Shown: positions 7,152-14,612 of the stretch, piece by piece
Layout: the number at the start of each line of letters is the position of its first letter
How positions within the stretch are numbered: the first letter of the stretch is position 1
Source of the DNA: a virus
Length of the DNA: 43,127 bases
Virus record (IMG/VR): IMGVR_UViG_3300020032_000016
Span: 1-43,127 of that record
Direction: 5' to 3' (one strand)
Program-made: the position numbers and the translations under genes
Notes under the pieces: model-generated
The model's input: the letters and a program-made list of their open reading frames with translations, nothing else
Databases searched by the model: none
Told to the model about the DNA's origin: nothing

Positions 7152-7370
7152 TCACTCCTTGAAGCCATTTAGCATTTCTTCACTACTCATTTTATAGCCA
7201 TGATCTTTTTCAAGTTTTATCCTTATTGCTTCAAGTCCATCAAGTATTTTTTTAAAGTTTGGTATTTGCTTGGATTTTTCTTCCCAACTTAAGTCTTTTC
7301 TCTCAAAGTATTCCTCTGCTTTCTTTTCTCTTTGAAGTAATTCATTGTATTTCTTTTTAAGCTTGTCCAT
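7152..7370 (-). CDS. Small charged helical protein
   Basis: This 72-aa, Lys/Glu-rich protein (MDKLKKKYNELLQREKKAEE at the start) is predicted to be all-helical. It lies between primase-helicase and the structured leader, 10 nt after the primase stop. A GGTGG SD precedes ATG. No family is recognised; it may be a replication accessory factor judged only by its place. Confidence 0.5.
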   Translation of the reverse strand: MDKLKKKYNELLQREKKAEEYFERKDLSWEEKSKQIPNFKKILDGLEAIRIKLEKDHGYKMSSEEMLNGFKE

Positions 7371-7380
7371 TTATACCACC

Positions 7381-9153
7381 TCAAAACGGGCAATCTTCGG
7401 GTATGTCTAAATCTTCTAAGTACTCCATATCCTGCCAACCGTACTTCTTAACTCTGTTTTCAGGTTGAGAGGGTTCATAAAACCTTCTGCTTTTTACGTC
7501 AAAGCAAAGTCCTATTGATTCTCCTATGTACCTGCCGTCTCCCCTTAGTTTTAAAACAGTTAACTCGGTATCATAATTTTCTTCTTCTGATACTTTTTTA
7601 ATTGCAAATACATTATCTGCTCTATTTGGTATATCACCAGTACCGGAAATACTATCATTGTCTAAATCATCTTTTGTCTTTTTAGGGTGAGCAACTAAAT
7701 GAACGTGTACGTTGAAACTTTTTGCGAATCTTACCAATTCACCAACAAATTCACTCTGTCGTCTGTAATAGTCTCTTTCATTTATCCCGTCAAACCTTGC
7801 TGTCATAAGATTATCTACTAAAAACAATCTGCAATCATATCTCTTTACTGCATATGTAAATACTTTGATTATTGAATTTTCTTCTGTATTTTCAAAATTT
7901 ATTGTATTGTCGTAGAGAAAGATTTTACCCCGATACCAGTTGCGTATTTTTTCGTGAATCTCTCGGCTTATTTTGGGATACTGTTTACCTGTCACCTTAT
8001 CTTCCACATACTCTATATTTTTTGGTCCTGCTGCCTGTAAATGTATCCAGTTCTGAAACCTTTGTGCGGTTAATTCTCCACTGTAAGCACAAACGGAATT
8101 GCCTTCATTTACTGCTTCTAATAAAACCTGTCCTAGAAAGGTTGACTTTCCTTCTCCTCGTTTGCCTGTCCACACACTAAGTTCGCCCATTATCCATCCG
8201 CCACAAAATTTATCAATCCATTTGATATTACTTTTAATTTTGGGTAGATCTGAATCGTTTACCGGTTTCACATCTGCTAAATCTATCAATCCTTCTAGCG
8301 GCACTGGTTTTGCGTTATTTACTGTCTCAATTACTGCGTCTTTACCTTCTCTATATAGCATTTCGTTTGCATCTTTATATTTTGTCTCAACTAAGAAACA
8401 TTTTTCTTCTCCGAGTTTAGGGATTAACTTCTTCACCATTTCCCTGCCGGGTTCGTCATTGTCTCCCCAGATGATTATTTTTTGTATATCCTGTAGCCAA
8501 TCCCAACAAGTGTCCACCCATGTAAAGTCTTTATTTCCGCTCGGTACTGATACGACATTTTTATACCCTGCTTCGTAAACTGCTAAAGCATCAAATTCAC
8601 CTTCTGTAATTACTAAAGGCTTATCCTTATCTATTAGCCACATTCCGTATAAGATAGGTTTGCCGTCTTTCTCTCTCCATGCCTTACGTTCACCTTTTTT
8701 GAGTTTCTTTGCAGGTCTATACTTTACAAAGACTAGCTCATTATTTTCATCAAAATATTTAAAAACAATGTTTTTGTTTTTTTCTTCAACTTTCCAATCT
8801 TTTAGGGTTTGTTGTGATATTTTTCTTTTACCTGCATATTCAATGGCTTTTTTAGAAAGTTTACTTGTTTCAATTTTAGGTTTTTTATATTGCTTTTTTG
8901 GCTTAGATGGGATTTCATATCCTCTCATTTCAGCTTCCTCCCCAAAATACCGGGCTAACTGTCTAAATGTGCCTTTCTCTCCACATTTCCCTCTATGGCA
9001 GATATAAGTTTCTTTCCTTACGTTGAAGCAAAAAGTATATTTATCTTTCCGCTGTCCACCTCCACAAAAAGGACAGTAGCGGGCGTATATTTCATCTCCA
9101 TTCTGACGGTAAGGTTTCAAATACCTGTCTGCTAACTCAAAAGATGTAATCAT
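7381..9153 (-). CDS. Bifunctional DNA primase-helicase (TOPRIM + DnaB-like)
   Basis: This 590-aa protein is organised like phage T7 gp4. A zinc-binding primase domain has cysteines at about 27, 30, 52 and 57. A TOPRIM fold follows, with EGEFDAL at 184-190 and GDND near 230-233. A RecA-like helicase comes next, with Walker A GKRGEGKS near 330-337, a Walker B-like LFLVDN and a VAHP segment. It primes lagging-strand synthesis and unwinds DNA at the fork. The ATG overlaps the initiator stop by 4 nt. No phage DNA polymerase gene is visible, so host polymerase is probably recruited. Confidence 0.9.
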   Translation of the reverse strand: MITSFELADRYLKPYRQNGDEIYARYCPFCGGGQRKDKYTFCFNVRKETYICHRGKCGEKGTFRQLARYFGEEAEMRGYEIPSKPKKQYKKPKIETSKLSKKAIEYAGKRKISQQTLKDWKVEEKNKNIVFKYFDENNELVFVKYRPAKKLKKGERKAWREKDGKPILYGMWLIDKDKPLVITEGEFDALAVYEAGYKNVVSVPSGNKDFTWVDTCWDWLQDIQKIIIWGDNDEPGREMVKKLIPKLGEEKCFLVETKYKDANEMLYREGKDAVIETVNNAKPVPLEGLIDLADVKPVNDSDLPKIKSNIKWIDKFCGGWIMGELSVWTGKRGEGKSTFLGQVLLEAVNEGNSVCAYSGELTAQRFQNWIHLQAAGPKNIEYVEDKVTGKQYPKISREIHEKIRNWYRGKIFLYDNTINFENTEENSIIKVFTYAVKRYDCRLFLVDNLMTARFDGINERDYYRRQSEFVGELVRFAKSFNVHVHLVAHPKKTKDDLDNDSISGTGDIPNRADNVFAIKKVSEEENYDTELTVLKLRGDGRYIGESIGLCFDVKSRRFYEPSQPENRVKKYGWQDMEYLEDLDIPEDCPF

Positions 9154-9899
9154 AATCTCACCTGTTTCTTCAGCTTTACCTTATTTTGTTTTTCCATCTG
9201 AAACTTCGGGAAATATTTCTTCACTGTGGATAAACTATCAATTTTATCTGACCAGTAATCATGTTTTAATCCCCACTGAATTGCTTCTCTTATTTCTGCC
9301 TCGGTAGTATGTTTCAACATACTATCTGCTACTGAATAATTTTTAATGTACCAATCTCTTGGAAAAACGGTAACGCCTTTTTCTTCTAATAACTGCCTAA
9401 ACCATTTAACTATTTCAGTGGCAGTTTTAGAAAATTTACTGGACTTGTCAGTATTTTTCTCTGTAGTAGTCTCTGTAGTAGTCTCTGTTAATGTTTCTTT
9501 AAATTTTAAAGATTCGTTTCTGTAAATTTTTAAGTTTCGTTTCTTTAAATTTTTAAGAAACGATTCTGAAAAACTGGCCTTTTTTATGCGGTAATGGACA
9601 GTTGGAACACCGTTTGCCTTCTTCACTTTTGTTTCGAGAATCCCTAGTTTTATCAATGCCTTGCTGGCTTTGCGTACTTTATATTCACTTAGTCCAATTT
9701 CGTTTTCCCATTCTGAGTAAGTCTTATATATCCACCCATCTTTATTACTTGCTCTGTCAGTCCAATAAACTAATTGTGATAGCAGTAAAGCTGTTTCAAT
9801 GTTTCCGGTGTAGTCAATAAATGATTTTGGTATAGTCAGGATATTATTAAACCCTACCAGTGAATTTATGGTTTGGAATACCTCATCACGATAGCCCAT
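9150..9899 (-). CDS. Replication initiator with winged-helix N-terminus
   Basis: This 249-aa protein has an N-terminal winged-helix (TALLLSQLVYWTDRASN, then WENEIGLSEYKVRKASKALI), as in phage replisome organisers of the DnaD/RepO type. A low-complexity TLTETTTETTTE linker follows, and a C-terminal helical domain ends with KKYFPKFQ. It would bind the origin and load helicase. The coding DNA contains three 23-bp direct repeats (9490-9557), as in lambda O where the origin lies inside the initiator gene. SD GAGGTG precedes ATG. Immediately upstream is an XRE gene. Confidence 0.7.
   Translation of the reverse strand: MGYRDEVFQTINSLVGFNNILTIPKSFIDYTGNIETALLLSQLVYWTDRASNKDGWIYKTYSEWENEIGLSEYKVRKASKALIKLGILETKVKKANGVPTVHYRIKKASFSESFLKNLKKRNLKIYRNESLKFKETLTETTTETTTEKNTDKSSKFSKTATEIVKWFRQLLEEKGVTVFPRDWYIKNYSVADSMLKHTTEAEIREAIQWGLKHDYWSDKIDSLSTVKKYFPKFQMEKQNKVKLKKQVRL
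9490..9557. repeat. Three iteron-like 23-bp direct repeats, candidate replication origin
   Basis: Copies begin near 9490, 9513 and 9536, exactly 23 bp apart, with core GTTTCTTTAAATTTTTAAG. Copies 2 and 3 differ at one base in 22, and copy 1 matches at about 18 of 20. The last copy leads into an 8-bp inverted repeat (CGTTTCTT/AAGAAACG, near 9538-9562). The block is very AT-rich. It lies inside the initiator gene, the arrangement of several phage origins. 23 is not a multiple of 3, so the repeats are not simply protein repeats. Confidence 0.5.
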
Positions 9900-9916
9900 A
9901 AAATCACCTCACCCCA

Positions 9917-10135
9917 CTACTTTTCAGGAAAGAAGAAATCTATAGCTTGTCCAGTTGCTTTGGCTATGAGGAAAATATGATATGCAGGTACTAATCTAAC
10001 TCCATTTTCGTATCTAGAAAGAGTTGTTGGACAGATTCCTATTTCCTCTGCAAGCGGTATTTGGTCTTTTTTAGCAATTACTCTCGCTCCTTTGATTTTT
10101 CGTCCTTGGTATTCCATGAATGACTGCTTGTCCAT
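9917..10135 (-). CDS. XRE-family helix-turn-helix regulator (Cro/antirepressor-like)
   Basis: This 72-aa protein shows the XRE fold: IPLAEEIGICPTTLSRYENG is the HTH, followed by VPAYHIFLIAKATGQ. It lies just upstream of the initiator in the same transcript and faces another HTH gene (10275) across a shared promoter region containing the inverted repeat GGATAG...CTATCC. The strong SD is AAGGAGGGG. It is probably the early-gene regulator (Cro-like) of the replication operon. Confidence 0.75.
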   Translation of the reverse strand: MDKQSFMEYQGRKIKGARVIAKKDQIPLAEEIGICPTTLSRYENGVRLVPAYHIFLIAKATGQAIDFFFPEK

Positions 10136-10174
10136 GTTTACCCCTCCTTAAACATAAAAAACCTCCAACATAGT

Positions 10175-10209
10175 GGATAGCCTGTCTATAATAATAACAT
10201 AGCCTATCC
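10175..10209. promoter_or_regulatory. Operator inverted repeat between divergent HTH genes
   Basis: GGATAG at 10175-10180 and CTATCC at 10204-10209 form an inverted pair around the leftward -10 box. Flanking bases (TAGCCT on both sides) extend the similarity. It is the natural binding site for one or both adjacent XRE proteins and would block the leftward promoter when occupied. Confidence 0.5.
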
Positions 10210-10219
10210 AAATGGTCAA
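10191..10219 (-). promoter_or_regulatory. Leftward promoter of the replication operon
   Basis: The -35 box is TTGACC (plus positions 10214-10219) and the -10 box TATTAT (10191-10196), 17 bp apart, a good sigma-A match. It points at the XRE gene at 10135 and the replication genes beyond, and overlaps the inverted repeat. Confidence 0.65.
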
Positions 10220-10225
10220 CCAATA

Positions 10226-10254
10226 TTTACTAAATTTCATTTAAAATTTATAAT
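10226..10254 (+). promoter_or_regulatory. Rightward promoter of the small HTH gene
   Basis: TTTACT at 10226-10231 and a perfect TATAAT at 10249-10254 are 17 bp apart. The transcript would start near 10261, just before the GAGGTGA SD of the gene at 10275. Confidence 0.55.
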
Positions 10255-10274
10255 ATTTTGTGAGGTGATTGAAA

Positions 10275-10481
10275 GTGATAAAATGCAACTTGTCTGTTTT
10301 AATGGGAAAGAAAAAGATTCTTTCTTTCCGTGATTTAGAGGAGGCCACCGGCATACATCGTTATCAATTAGCGAGGCTTTTTGATGATAAGTGGGAAAGG
10401 TTAGAGAAGTGGCAGTTAGATAAATTATGCGAATTCTTCAACTGCCAGCCCGGTGACCTTTTCGAGTACACCCCCGATTAG
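10275..10481 (+). CDS. Small XRE-type HTH protein (repressor-like)
   Basis: This 68-aa protein carries SFRDLEEATGIHRYQLARLF followed by LDKLCEFFNCQPGDLFEY, typical of compact XRE/YozG-like regulators. I chose the GTG at 10275, which is 6 nt after GAGGTGA; a TTG two codons upstream lies too close to that SD. It is the only rightward gene within the early region and stands divergent to the replication operon, the position of a lysogenic repressor. A hairpin terminator overlaps its stop. Confidence 0.7.
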   Translation: MIKCNLSVLMGKKKILSFRDLEEATGIHRYQLARLFDDKWERLEKWQLDKLCEFFNCQPGDLFEYTPD

Positions 10482-10495
10482 GGGGTTATTCTTTG
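10470..10495 (+). terminator. Terminator of the small HTH gene
   Basis: ACCCCC (10470-10475), loop GATTA, GGGGGT (10481-10486), followed by TTATTCTTTG. The U-tract is modest but the stem is GC-rich. Confidence 0.5.
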
Positions 10496-10574
10496 TTCAA
10501 AAACTCTACTAATTGTTTATACACTTTTTTCACTTCATCTTTAGTTTTTTCTGATTTCTTCTTTAGTTACCTCC

Positions 10575-10799
10575 TTAACTGGCTTGTTCATCACTTTGTA
10601 ATTCAATTAAATCCCCAATTTCGCAGTTAAGTGCAGTGCATAATTTTGCTACGGTTTTTAAGCTCAACCATTCTCTTTTGCCGTTTAGAATTTCAAGTAT
10701 AACTGTTTCAGATACTCCGGACCTCCTATGTAGTTCCTTGGCTTGTCTGATGTTGTTTTTCGCCATTTGTTCTAAAAGTTTGATATTTATTTTTGTCAT
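10575..10799 (-). CDS. XRE-family HTH regulator
   Basis: This 74-aa protein has HRRSGVSETVILEILNGKRE, the HTH, then LKTVAKLCTALNCEIGDLI, the standard XRE tail. The start at ATG 10799 follows GGGAGGG; six codons upstream (10817) are unlikely to be used. It has its own consensus promoter (10824-10852). It is related in type to the genes at 10275 and 14911, so the phage has at least four small XRE regulators. Confidence 0.75.
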   Translation of the reverse strand: MTKINIKLLEQMAKNNIRQAKELHRRSGVSETVILEILNGKREWLSLKTVAKLCTALNCEIGDLIELQSDEQAS

Positions 10800-10823
10800 A
10801 ATTAACCCTCCCTTCACATATAA

Positions 10824-10852
10824 TTATATTACTGCTTTGTGTGTTTGACAAC
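10824..10852 (-). promoter_or_regulatory. Leftward promoter of the XRE gene
   Basis: TTGTCA (plus 10847-10852) and perfect TATAAT (10824-10829), 17 bp apart. The ATATAATTATAT palindrome covers the -10 box, and ACACAAA direct repeats flank the -35 box. These are possible autoregulatory sites. Confidence 0.6.
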
Positions 10853-10908
10853 CATTTTTGTGTATTTTTTTCACTAAAAAATATACTTATATTGAATAAA
10901 GTATGGTT

Positions 10909-11691
10909 TCATGGCTTGTCCCTCCCCGTATTAAATAATCCCCCGTCATTAAGTTTTTGATTCCCGTAAATCCACCAATGCATTACATCTTCACCTGTTT
11001 TCCAATCACCTTTGTAGCCTTCTTCTTTACGTTTTTTTAGCATTTTCTCAAAAGTTCTGATATATTGCGCTCTATATTTTGGATAACGTTCAAAGTCTTT
11101 CTCCATTCCTTTGCTGCCCTTTTGTGGGCAGCCGATACAACCTAGTCTTGAATAACCTGGATTATCATACAAAGAACAATATGGTAAATTGTTTTTCTCA
11201 ATAAATTCCCATACATCTTGTTCTGTCCAGTCAATTATGGGACATAATATGTGTTTCTTTTGCTTTTTTACTTTGTTGTAAACTTTCCAAGTTTTCTTTC
11301 TTCTGACGCTTTCTTCCCATCTTACTCCTGTCACAACTACTCTCCCTATTCCTCCTCGTTCTTTCAAAACGTCACAACAATAACGAATTCTACGAGTAGG
11401 TGGCATTTTCTTCTTAACTATCAATCTCCACATTGTGGTTTCTGGCATTTCAATTTTTACATCTTTAAAAGTTTTGATAAATCTTACTAGCTCTGGGGGA
11501 TCGACTGTTGTTAAATTATAATGTGCGTCAAATTTAACTCCTGCCATTTTTGCTAAGTAATAAATGCAAATGCTATCTTTACCACCCGAGAAAGCTAAAT
11601 AATACCCTTCTTCCGGCTCATATTTTTTAAGACGACTAATCGCTTCTTCTACTTTGTTTTTAGTGCCAAACAAGTGGTAATCTATTAACAT
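10909..11691 (-). CDS. Phosphoadenosine-phosphosulfate-reductase-like PP-loop protein
   Basis: This 260-aa protein has the PP-loop SGGKDS near residue 35, RYCCDVLKE near 100, GVRWEES near 117 and a CIGCP motif near 185. It belongs to the adenylating PP-loop family that includes PAPS reductase and DndC. The Cys pairs could bind a 4Fe-4S cluster. In phages these proteins are common but their role is unsettled: sulfur metabolism, DNA or tRNA thiolation, or phosphorothioate-type modification. No other dnd-like genes are nearby. It overlaps the stop of the upstream gene. Confidence 0.75.
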   Translation of the reverse strand: MLIDYHLFGTKNKVEEAISRLKKYEPEEGYYLAFSGGKDSICIYYLAKMAGVKFDAHYNLTTVDPPELVRFIKTFKDVKIEMPETTMWRLIVKKKMPPTRRIRYCCDVLKERGGIGRVVVTGVRWEESVRRKKTWKVYNKVKKQKKHILCPIIDWTEQDVWEFIEKNNLPYCSLYDNPGYSRLGCIGCPQKGSKGMEKDFERYPKYRAQYIRTFEKMLKKRKEEGYKGDWKTGEDVMHWWIYGNQKLNDGGLFNTGRDKP

Positions 11692-12053
11692 TTCTCCACC
11701 GCCTTTGCTTTTTTAAGGGTTTCTTTAAGATATTTTAATTTATCTTCAAAATTATAAATACGTCCATTTGCATTCCATAAACGTTCTGAATAACCAATTG
11801 CTCTTTCAAGTGCTAGTGCTAGCTCACGATTTAGTGCTTGTAATTCTTTTATTTGCTGATAATATTTAAATACTTCCAATCTACAAGCCGATTCTCGTAG
11901 TTCCTGTTTTTCTAATAGCTCAGGTATTTTTTCATACTCATTAACTCTCCTTACTATTTCTTCTGCATCTTGCTTATCATAAATTCTACCTACAAAGTCG
12001 TCATTTTCGTTTATTAATTCATAATCATAAATATGAATTAATTCTAATTTCAT
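11685..12053 (-). CDS. Hypothetical coiled-coil protein
   Basis: This 122-aa protein begins MKLELIHIYDYELINENDDF and then runs as charged helix through YYQQIKELQALNRELALALE. A small N-terminal domain plus a coiled coil is likely. SD GAGGAG precedes ATG. It lies between SSB and the PP-loop gene. No family is recognised. Confidence 0.5.
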   Translation of the reverse strand: MKLELIHIYDYELINENDDFVGRIYDKQDAEEIVRRVNEYEKIPELLEKQELRESACRLEVFKYYQQIKELQALNRELALALERAIGYSERLWNANGRIYNFEDKLKYLKETLKKAKAVEKC

Positions 12054-12079
12054 TTTCTCTCCTCACTTTCTTTAATCAC

Positions 12080-12111
12080 GCCGGACGATCTAAAAAGGCG
12101 TATCGTCCGGC
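12080..12111 (-). promoter_or_regulatory. Perfect 10-bp hairpin spanning the ssb stop codon
   Basis: GCCGGACGAT (12080-12089) pairs with ATCGTCCGGC (12102-12111) around a 12-nt loop that holds the ssb stop. There is no U-tract, so it is probably an mRNA-stability, processing or coupling element rather than a terminator. Confidence 0.5.
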
Positions 12112-12452
12112 AATCCAATTTCTTCTTCTTTCTTAGGCCAATCTAGGTATACAACCTGTTTTGCAACTACCTCCGCTATTGACCTTTTTTTGCCTTCTTG
12201 ATTTTCGTATGTTCGCACTTGCAGTCTTCCGGAAGTCGCTACGAGTCTACCTTTGTATAAGTTTTGTGCTAAACTCTCTGCCATTTTCCCGAATGCTATG
12301 TGTCTTATAAAGTCAGTTTCTTTTTCTCCGTTTGCATTTTTAAAAGGACGGTCTACGGCAAGGGTGAAGGTACATATTGCCTTGCCGTTGGAAGAATAAC
12401 GACTTTCAGGATCAGCAGTGAGACGACCTGTGAGGGTTATTTTATTTAGCAT
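12090..12452 (-). CDS. ssb: Single-stranded DNA-binding protein
   Basis: This 120-aa OB-fold protein begins MLNKITLTGRLTADPESRYS and continues with TFTLAVDRPF, FIRHIAFGKMAE, GRLVATSGRLQ and a C-terminal acidic tip EIGLPDDTPF, the SSB-Ct that recruits partners. I chose ATG 12452 (SD AAAGGAG, 8 nt) over a longer open frame whose first 39 codons have no SSB similarity. It protects single strands during replication and works with ERF annealing. It is a little short for SSB, as is normal in phages. Confidence 0.93.
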   Translation of the reverse strand: MLNKITLTGRLTADPESRYSSNGKAICTFTLAVDRPFKNANGEKETDFIRHIAFGKMAESLAQNLYKGRLVATSGRLQVRTYENQEGKKRSIAEVVAKQVVYLDWPKKEEEIGLPDDTPF

Positions 12453-12465
12453 TGTTAGCACTCCT

Positions 12466-12696
12466 TTAAAATGGAAATTCATCCAAAGTTTTATCTTTGG
12501 GCCATTTATAATAATCTGGCCTGTGATCTTTTTCCCATTTCTTACAAGCTTTTTCACAGTAGCCGGCATGATCTGCGGCCACTGGTTCTCTGTATCTTTC
12601 TGATTTCTCGTTTCTGCAATAGTAGATACCTATTCCTGTACCTGCCATTCCTAAATCATCTTCTTTACTGTACCGGCAGGAAAGGCAACTATTCAT
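12466..12696 (-). CDS. Small Cys-rich protein between ssb and ERF
   Basis: This 76-aa protein has cysteines in CLSC (near 4-7), C27, C47 and C51, with an ADHAGYCEKACKKW stretch, so it is probably a zinc-binding domain. SD GGGAGTGG precedes ATG. Its place between ERF and SSB suggests a recombination accessory role, but this is only context. Confidence 0.55.
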   Translation of the reverse strand: MNSCLSCRYSKEDDLGMAGTGIGIYYCRNEKSERYREPVAADHAGYCEKACKKWEKDHRPDYYKWPKDKTLDEFPF

Positions 12697-13365
12697 TTAC
12701 TGCCACTCCCTTTCTGCTGCATTCTCGTAATTTTGCAGGTATTCAATAAACTGGCTTGCCTGGTCTTTGGTTAAACCTTTTGTACCTTCAACTCCATACT
12801 GTTCTTTAAGCAGCCCTTTTGCTGTTTCTTTATCTATGTTGTTATCGTTACAAAGTTTGAAAATTAGATTTAGTTGTTTTTGAGTTGCAGGTTTATTTTT
12901 AAAATCGTTTCTAACGTTGTTATTTTGCTTTGTGGAAGGAGAAATTTCTCCTTGGGTAGTATTACCCTTGCCGTGCGTATTTATGGCGTCAGAATCTTTT
13001 GTATCGTCTATACAGAATAATCCGTTTAATGCATATTTCCTTGCGTATGATGAAGCACTGCCGGTTATTTGGCTTGCGTCCATGCCTTTTTTATTTTCTT
13101 CTTCCCTGGCCAAAGCGCTGGTTTCTATTTTCTTACCAGTTTCAATGTCTACTAAAGTAGCAGTTGCTTTAATGTAATACCTATCGGTAATTTGTACAAT
13201 ATCATCAGCAATTGTTAATATTGTTTTGGTTTCAGCTAATAAAGGCTTTAATGCTTCAAGTATATCTTCGCAACTTCTGTAACTGTATTTCCCGAAAGCA
13301 TTATATTGGTTCTTCGGCGCTTTTAGTTGTGATTGAATTTTTCCTAACTTTTCATATATACTCAT
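12697..13365 (-). CDS. ERF-family single-strand annealing protein
   Basis: This 222-aa protein begins MSIYEKLGKIQSQLKAPKNQ and carries the ERF core: YRSCEDILEALKPLL, DRYYIKATATLVD, then QITGSASSYARKYALNGLF near residues 98-116, the diagnostic G(S/A)ASSYARRYAL. The C-terminal third is a linker followed by a helical domain (TQKQLNLIFKLCNDNNI). It anneals complementary single strands coated by SSB. It is adjacent to a Cas4-like nuclease, a pair equivalent to Red exonuclease and beta protein. Confidence 0.9.
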   Translation of the reverse strand: MSIYEKLGKIQSQLKAPKNQYNAFGKYSYRSCEDILEALKPLLAETKTILTIADDIVQITDRYYIKATATLVDIETGKKIETSALAREEENKKGMDASQITGSASSYARKYALNGLFCIDDTKDSDAINTHGKGNTTQGEISPSTKQNNNVRNDFKNKPATQKQLNLIFKLCNDNNIDKETAKGLLKEQYGVEGTKGLTKDQASQFIEYLQNYENAAEREWQ

Positions 13366-14180
13366 TATGCCACCTCGCTTTCTAATAAGTTTTTTACAAT
13401 TTCCTCTAATGCTTCATTGCCTTTGGTCATTTTCAAACTATCTGCAAGTTTAGCAACAATACCAAGGTTTCTGTATTCTGGCTTTAAAGCACCAGGACAT
13501 GATACGTCTTGATATTCGCAGTAATCGCATTGCCAGGGTTGATTTAAGTAAACGCTATCCGGTCCTTTATTTTTCTTGATGTTAAGTTTAGGTTTAAGTA
13601 TCTTAGGTGGAACATTACTATTAGCAATAGACTTAGTAAATTCGATTGCGTTTTTAACTGCTTCATCATTTCTTTCTACTTCAAACTGTACTGCTTGATT
13701 TTGCCCTTCTCTGTCAACATAAAGAATTAACCCATTATCTATGTTTGTTGCCATCATGTATGATTGAACTTGCAATACATGTGCTTCTTTTGGTCCTTCC
13801 ATGTATTGAAATGCTCTCCCTCGTAGCGTTTTGAAGTCAACTATTATTTCCTTTGGTCCTGTTAGTTTTAAGTCATATCTACCTGTAATTCCATCCAATT
13901 CAACCTTCTGTTCTACTCCTGCAACTTCCCAACTGTTTGGAAGGTTATGCTTTATTAAATCAACTAATCTTTCATGTATCCTGTTTCCATGGTCGAACAT
14001 TAACATTTGCCCTAGTGTTAATTGTTGTTTTTCTGCGCCTTTGAGTCTTAACCATAATTGCCTGGGGCATTTGTTGTCTTTCAAACTTACCGCTAGGTCT
14101 GATATATGAATTTTGTTTTCTTCCCAATTATCTTTTTGATTTCTTAACCCTTTATCTATAACGTCAATTAAATTAAGCAC
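13365..14180 (-). CDS. Cas4/RecB-like PD-(D/E)xK exonuclease with Fe-S cysteines
   Basis: This 271-aa protein has a C38 in KCPRQLWLRL, nuclease motifs GRYDLKL (D103) and IIVDFKTLRG (D115, K117), a QVQSY motif near 137-141, and C218-x2-C221-x6-C228 near the C-terminus. One N-terminal and three C-terminal cysteines around a RecB-type core is the Cas4/AddB 4Fe-4S arrangement. In this operon it probably resects DNA ends for ERF rather than acting in CRISPR adaptation. It starts with GTG after GAGGTG and overlaps the upstream gene. Confidence 0.8.
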   Translation of the reverse strand: MLNLIDVIDKGLRNQKDNWEENKIHISDLAVSLKDNKCPRQLWLRLKGAEKQQLTLGQMLMFDHGNRIHERLVDLIKHNLPNSWEVAGVEQKVELDGITGRYDLKLTGPKEIIVDFKTLRGRAFQYMEGPKEAHVLQVQSYMMATNIDNGLILYVDREGQNQAVQFEVERNDEAVKNAIEFTKSIANSNVPPKILKPKLNIKKNKGPDSVYLNQPWQCDYCEYQDVSCPGALKPEYRNLGIVAKLADSLKMTKGNEALEEIVKNLLESEVA

Positions 14181-14328
14181 TTGTTTTCACCTCACTTTCT
14201 ATGCTAAAATTTGAATTAATTAGGTATATGTCTGCACACAAACCAGAACAAGCTGTGAACTTGTTACTATTAAGGTCTGTGTATTTTTTTGTTGTTTCAA
14301 GGCCACAAGTTACGCATTTAGTTCTCAT
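14173..14328 (-). CDS. Small Cys-containing protein
   Basis: This 51-aa frame begins MRTKCVTCGLETTKKY, with CVTC at 5-8 and C28/C31, so it has two CxxC-like pairs and is probably a zinc knuckle. It lies in the tight leftward operon, overlapping both neighbours by a few nt. SD GGGGAG precedes ATG. Function unknown. Confidence 0.55.
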   Translation of the reverse strand: MRTKCVTCGLETTKKYTDLNSNKFTACSGLCADIYLINSNFSIESEVKTSA

Positions 14329-14497
14329 AATCTTCCCACTCCCCTACTAAAGCTTCAAAATTCTGTAAAATGACCTTAAATGCTTTATAAGGTGGACACC
14401 AGTACGCTTTTGATACACATCCCTCTCGCATTTCGCACTGTTGGCAAAACTTTTTAATTAAGGCATATTGACTAATCTTATGTTCACTCCTTGCCAT
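14318..14497 (-). CDS. Small Cys-rich protein
   Basis: This 59-aa frame begins MARSEHKISQYALIKKFCQQ, with C18, C21, C27 and C34 grouped in CQQC...GC...WC. It is a probable metal-binding mini-protein. Its ATG overlaps the stop region of the upstream zinc ribbon and uses an SD within that gene (AAGAAAATGGC is A-rich, so coupling is likely). No family is recognised. Confidence 0.5.
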   Translation of the reverse strand: MARSEHKISQYALIKKFCQQCEMREGCVSKAYWCPPYKAFKVILQNFEALVGEWEDYEN

Positions 14498-14612
14498 TTT
14501 CTTTTGCCTCCTTCTTTACCTCCGTTCCGCAGTTTGGGCATATCCAAACTTTTTCTTCTTCTGCTGCACTGTGTATGTTCTTTTTACAGTTAGGACAGGT
14601 TCTAGTTTGCAT
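14484..14612 (-). CDS. Small zinc-ribbon protein
   Basis: This 42-aa protein reads MQTRTCPNCKKNIHSAAEEE, followed by WICPNCGTEVKK: two perfect CPNC knuckles 20 residues apart, a classic zinc ribbon. A strong AAAGGAG SD precedes ATG. It is likely a nucleic-acid or protein adaptor of the early operon. Confidence 0.65.
   Translation of the reverse strand: MQTRTCPNCKKNIHSAAEEEKVWICPNCGTEVKKEAKENGKE

Noticed and set aside
10487-10574. Short basic frame on the minus strand after the XRE gene
   Set aside because: An SD-like GGAGG exists but no start codon follows at a usable distance in an open frame longer than about 15 codons.
12080-12111. Intrinsic terminator after ssb
   Set aside because: The stem is strong but no U-tract follows on either strand.
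13365-14180. CRISPR adaptation module
   Set aside because: The Cas4-like protein is alone with ERF and SSB; no Cas1, Cas2 or CRISPR array is present.
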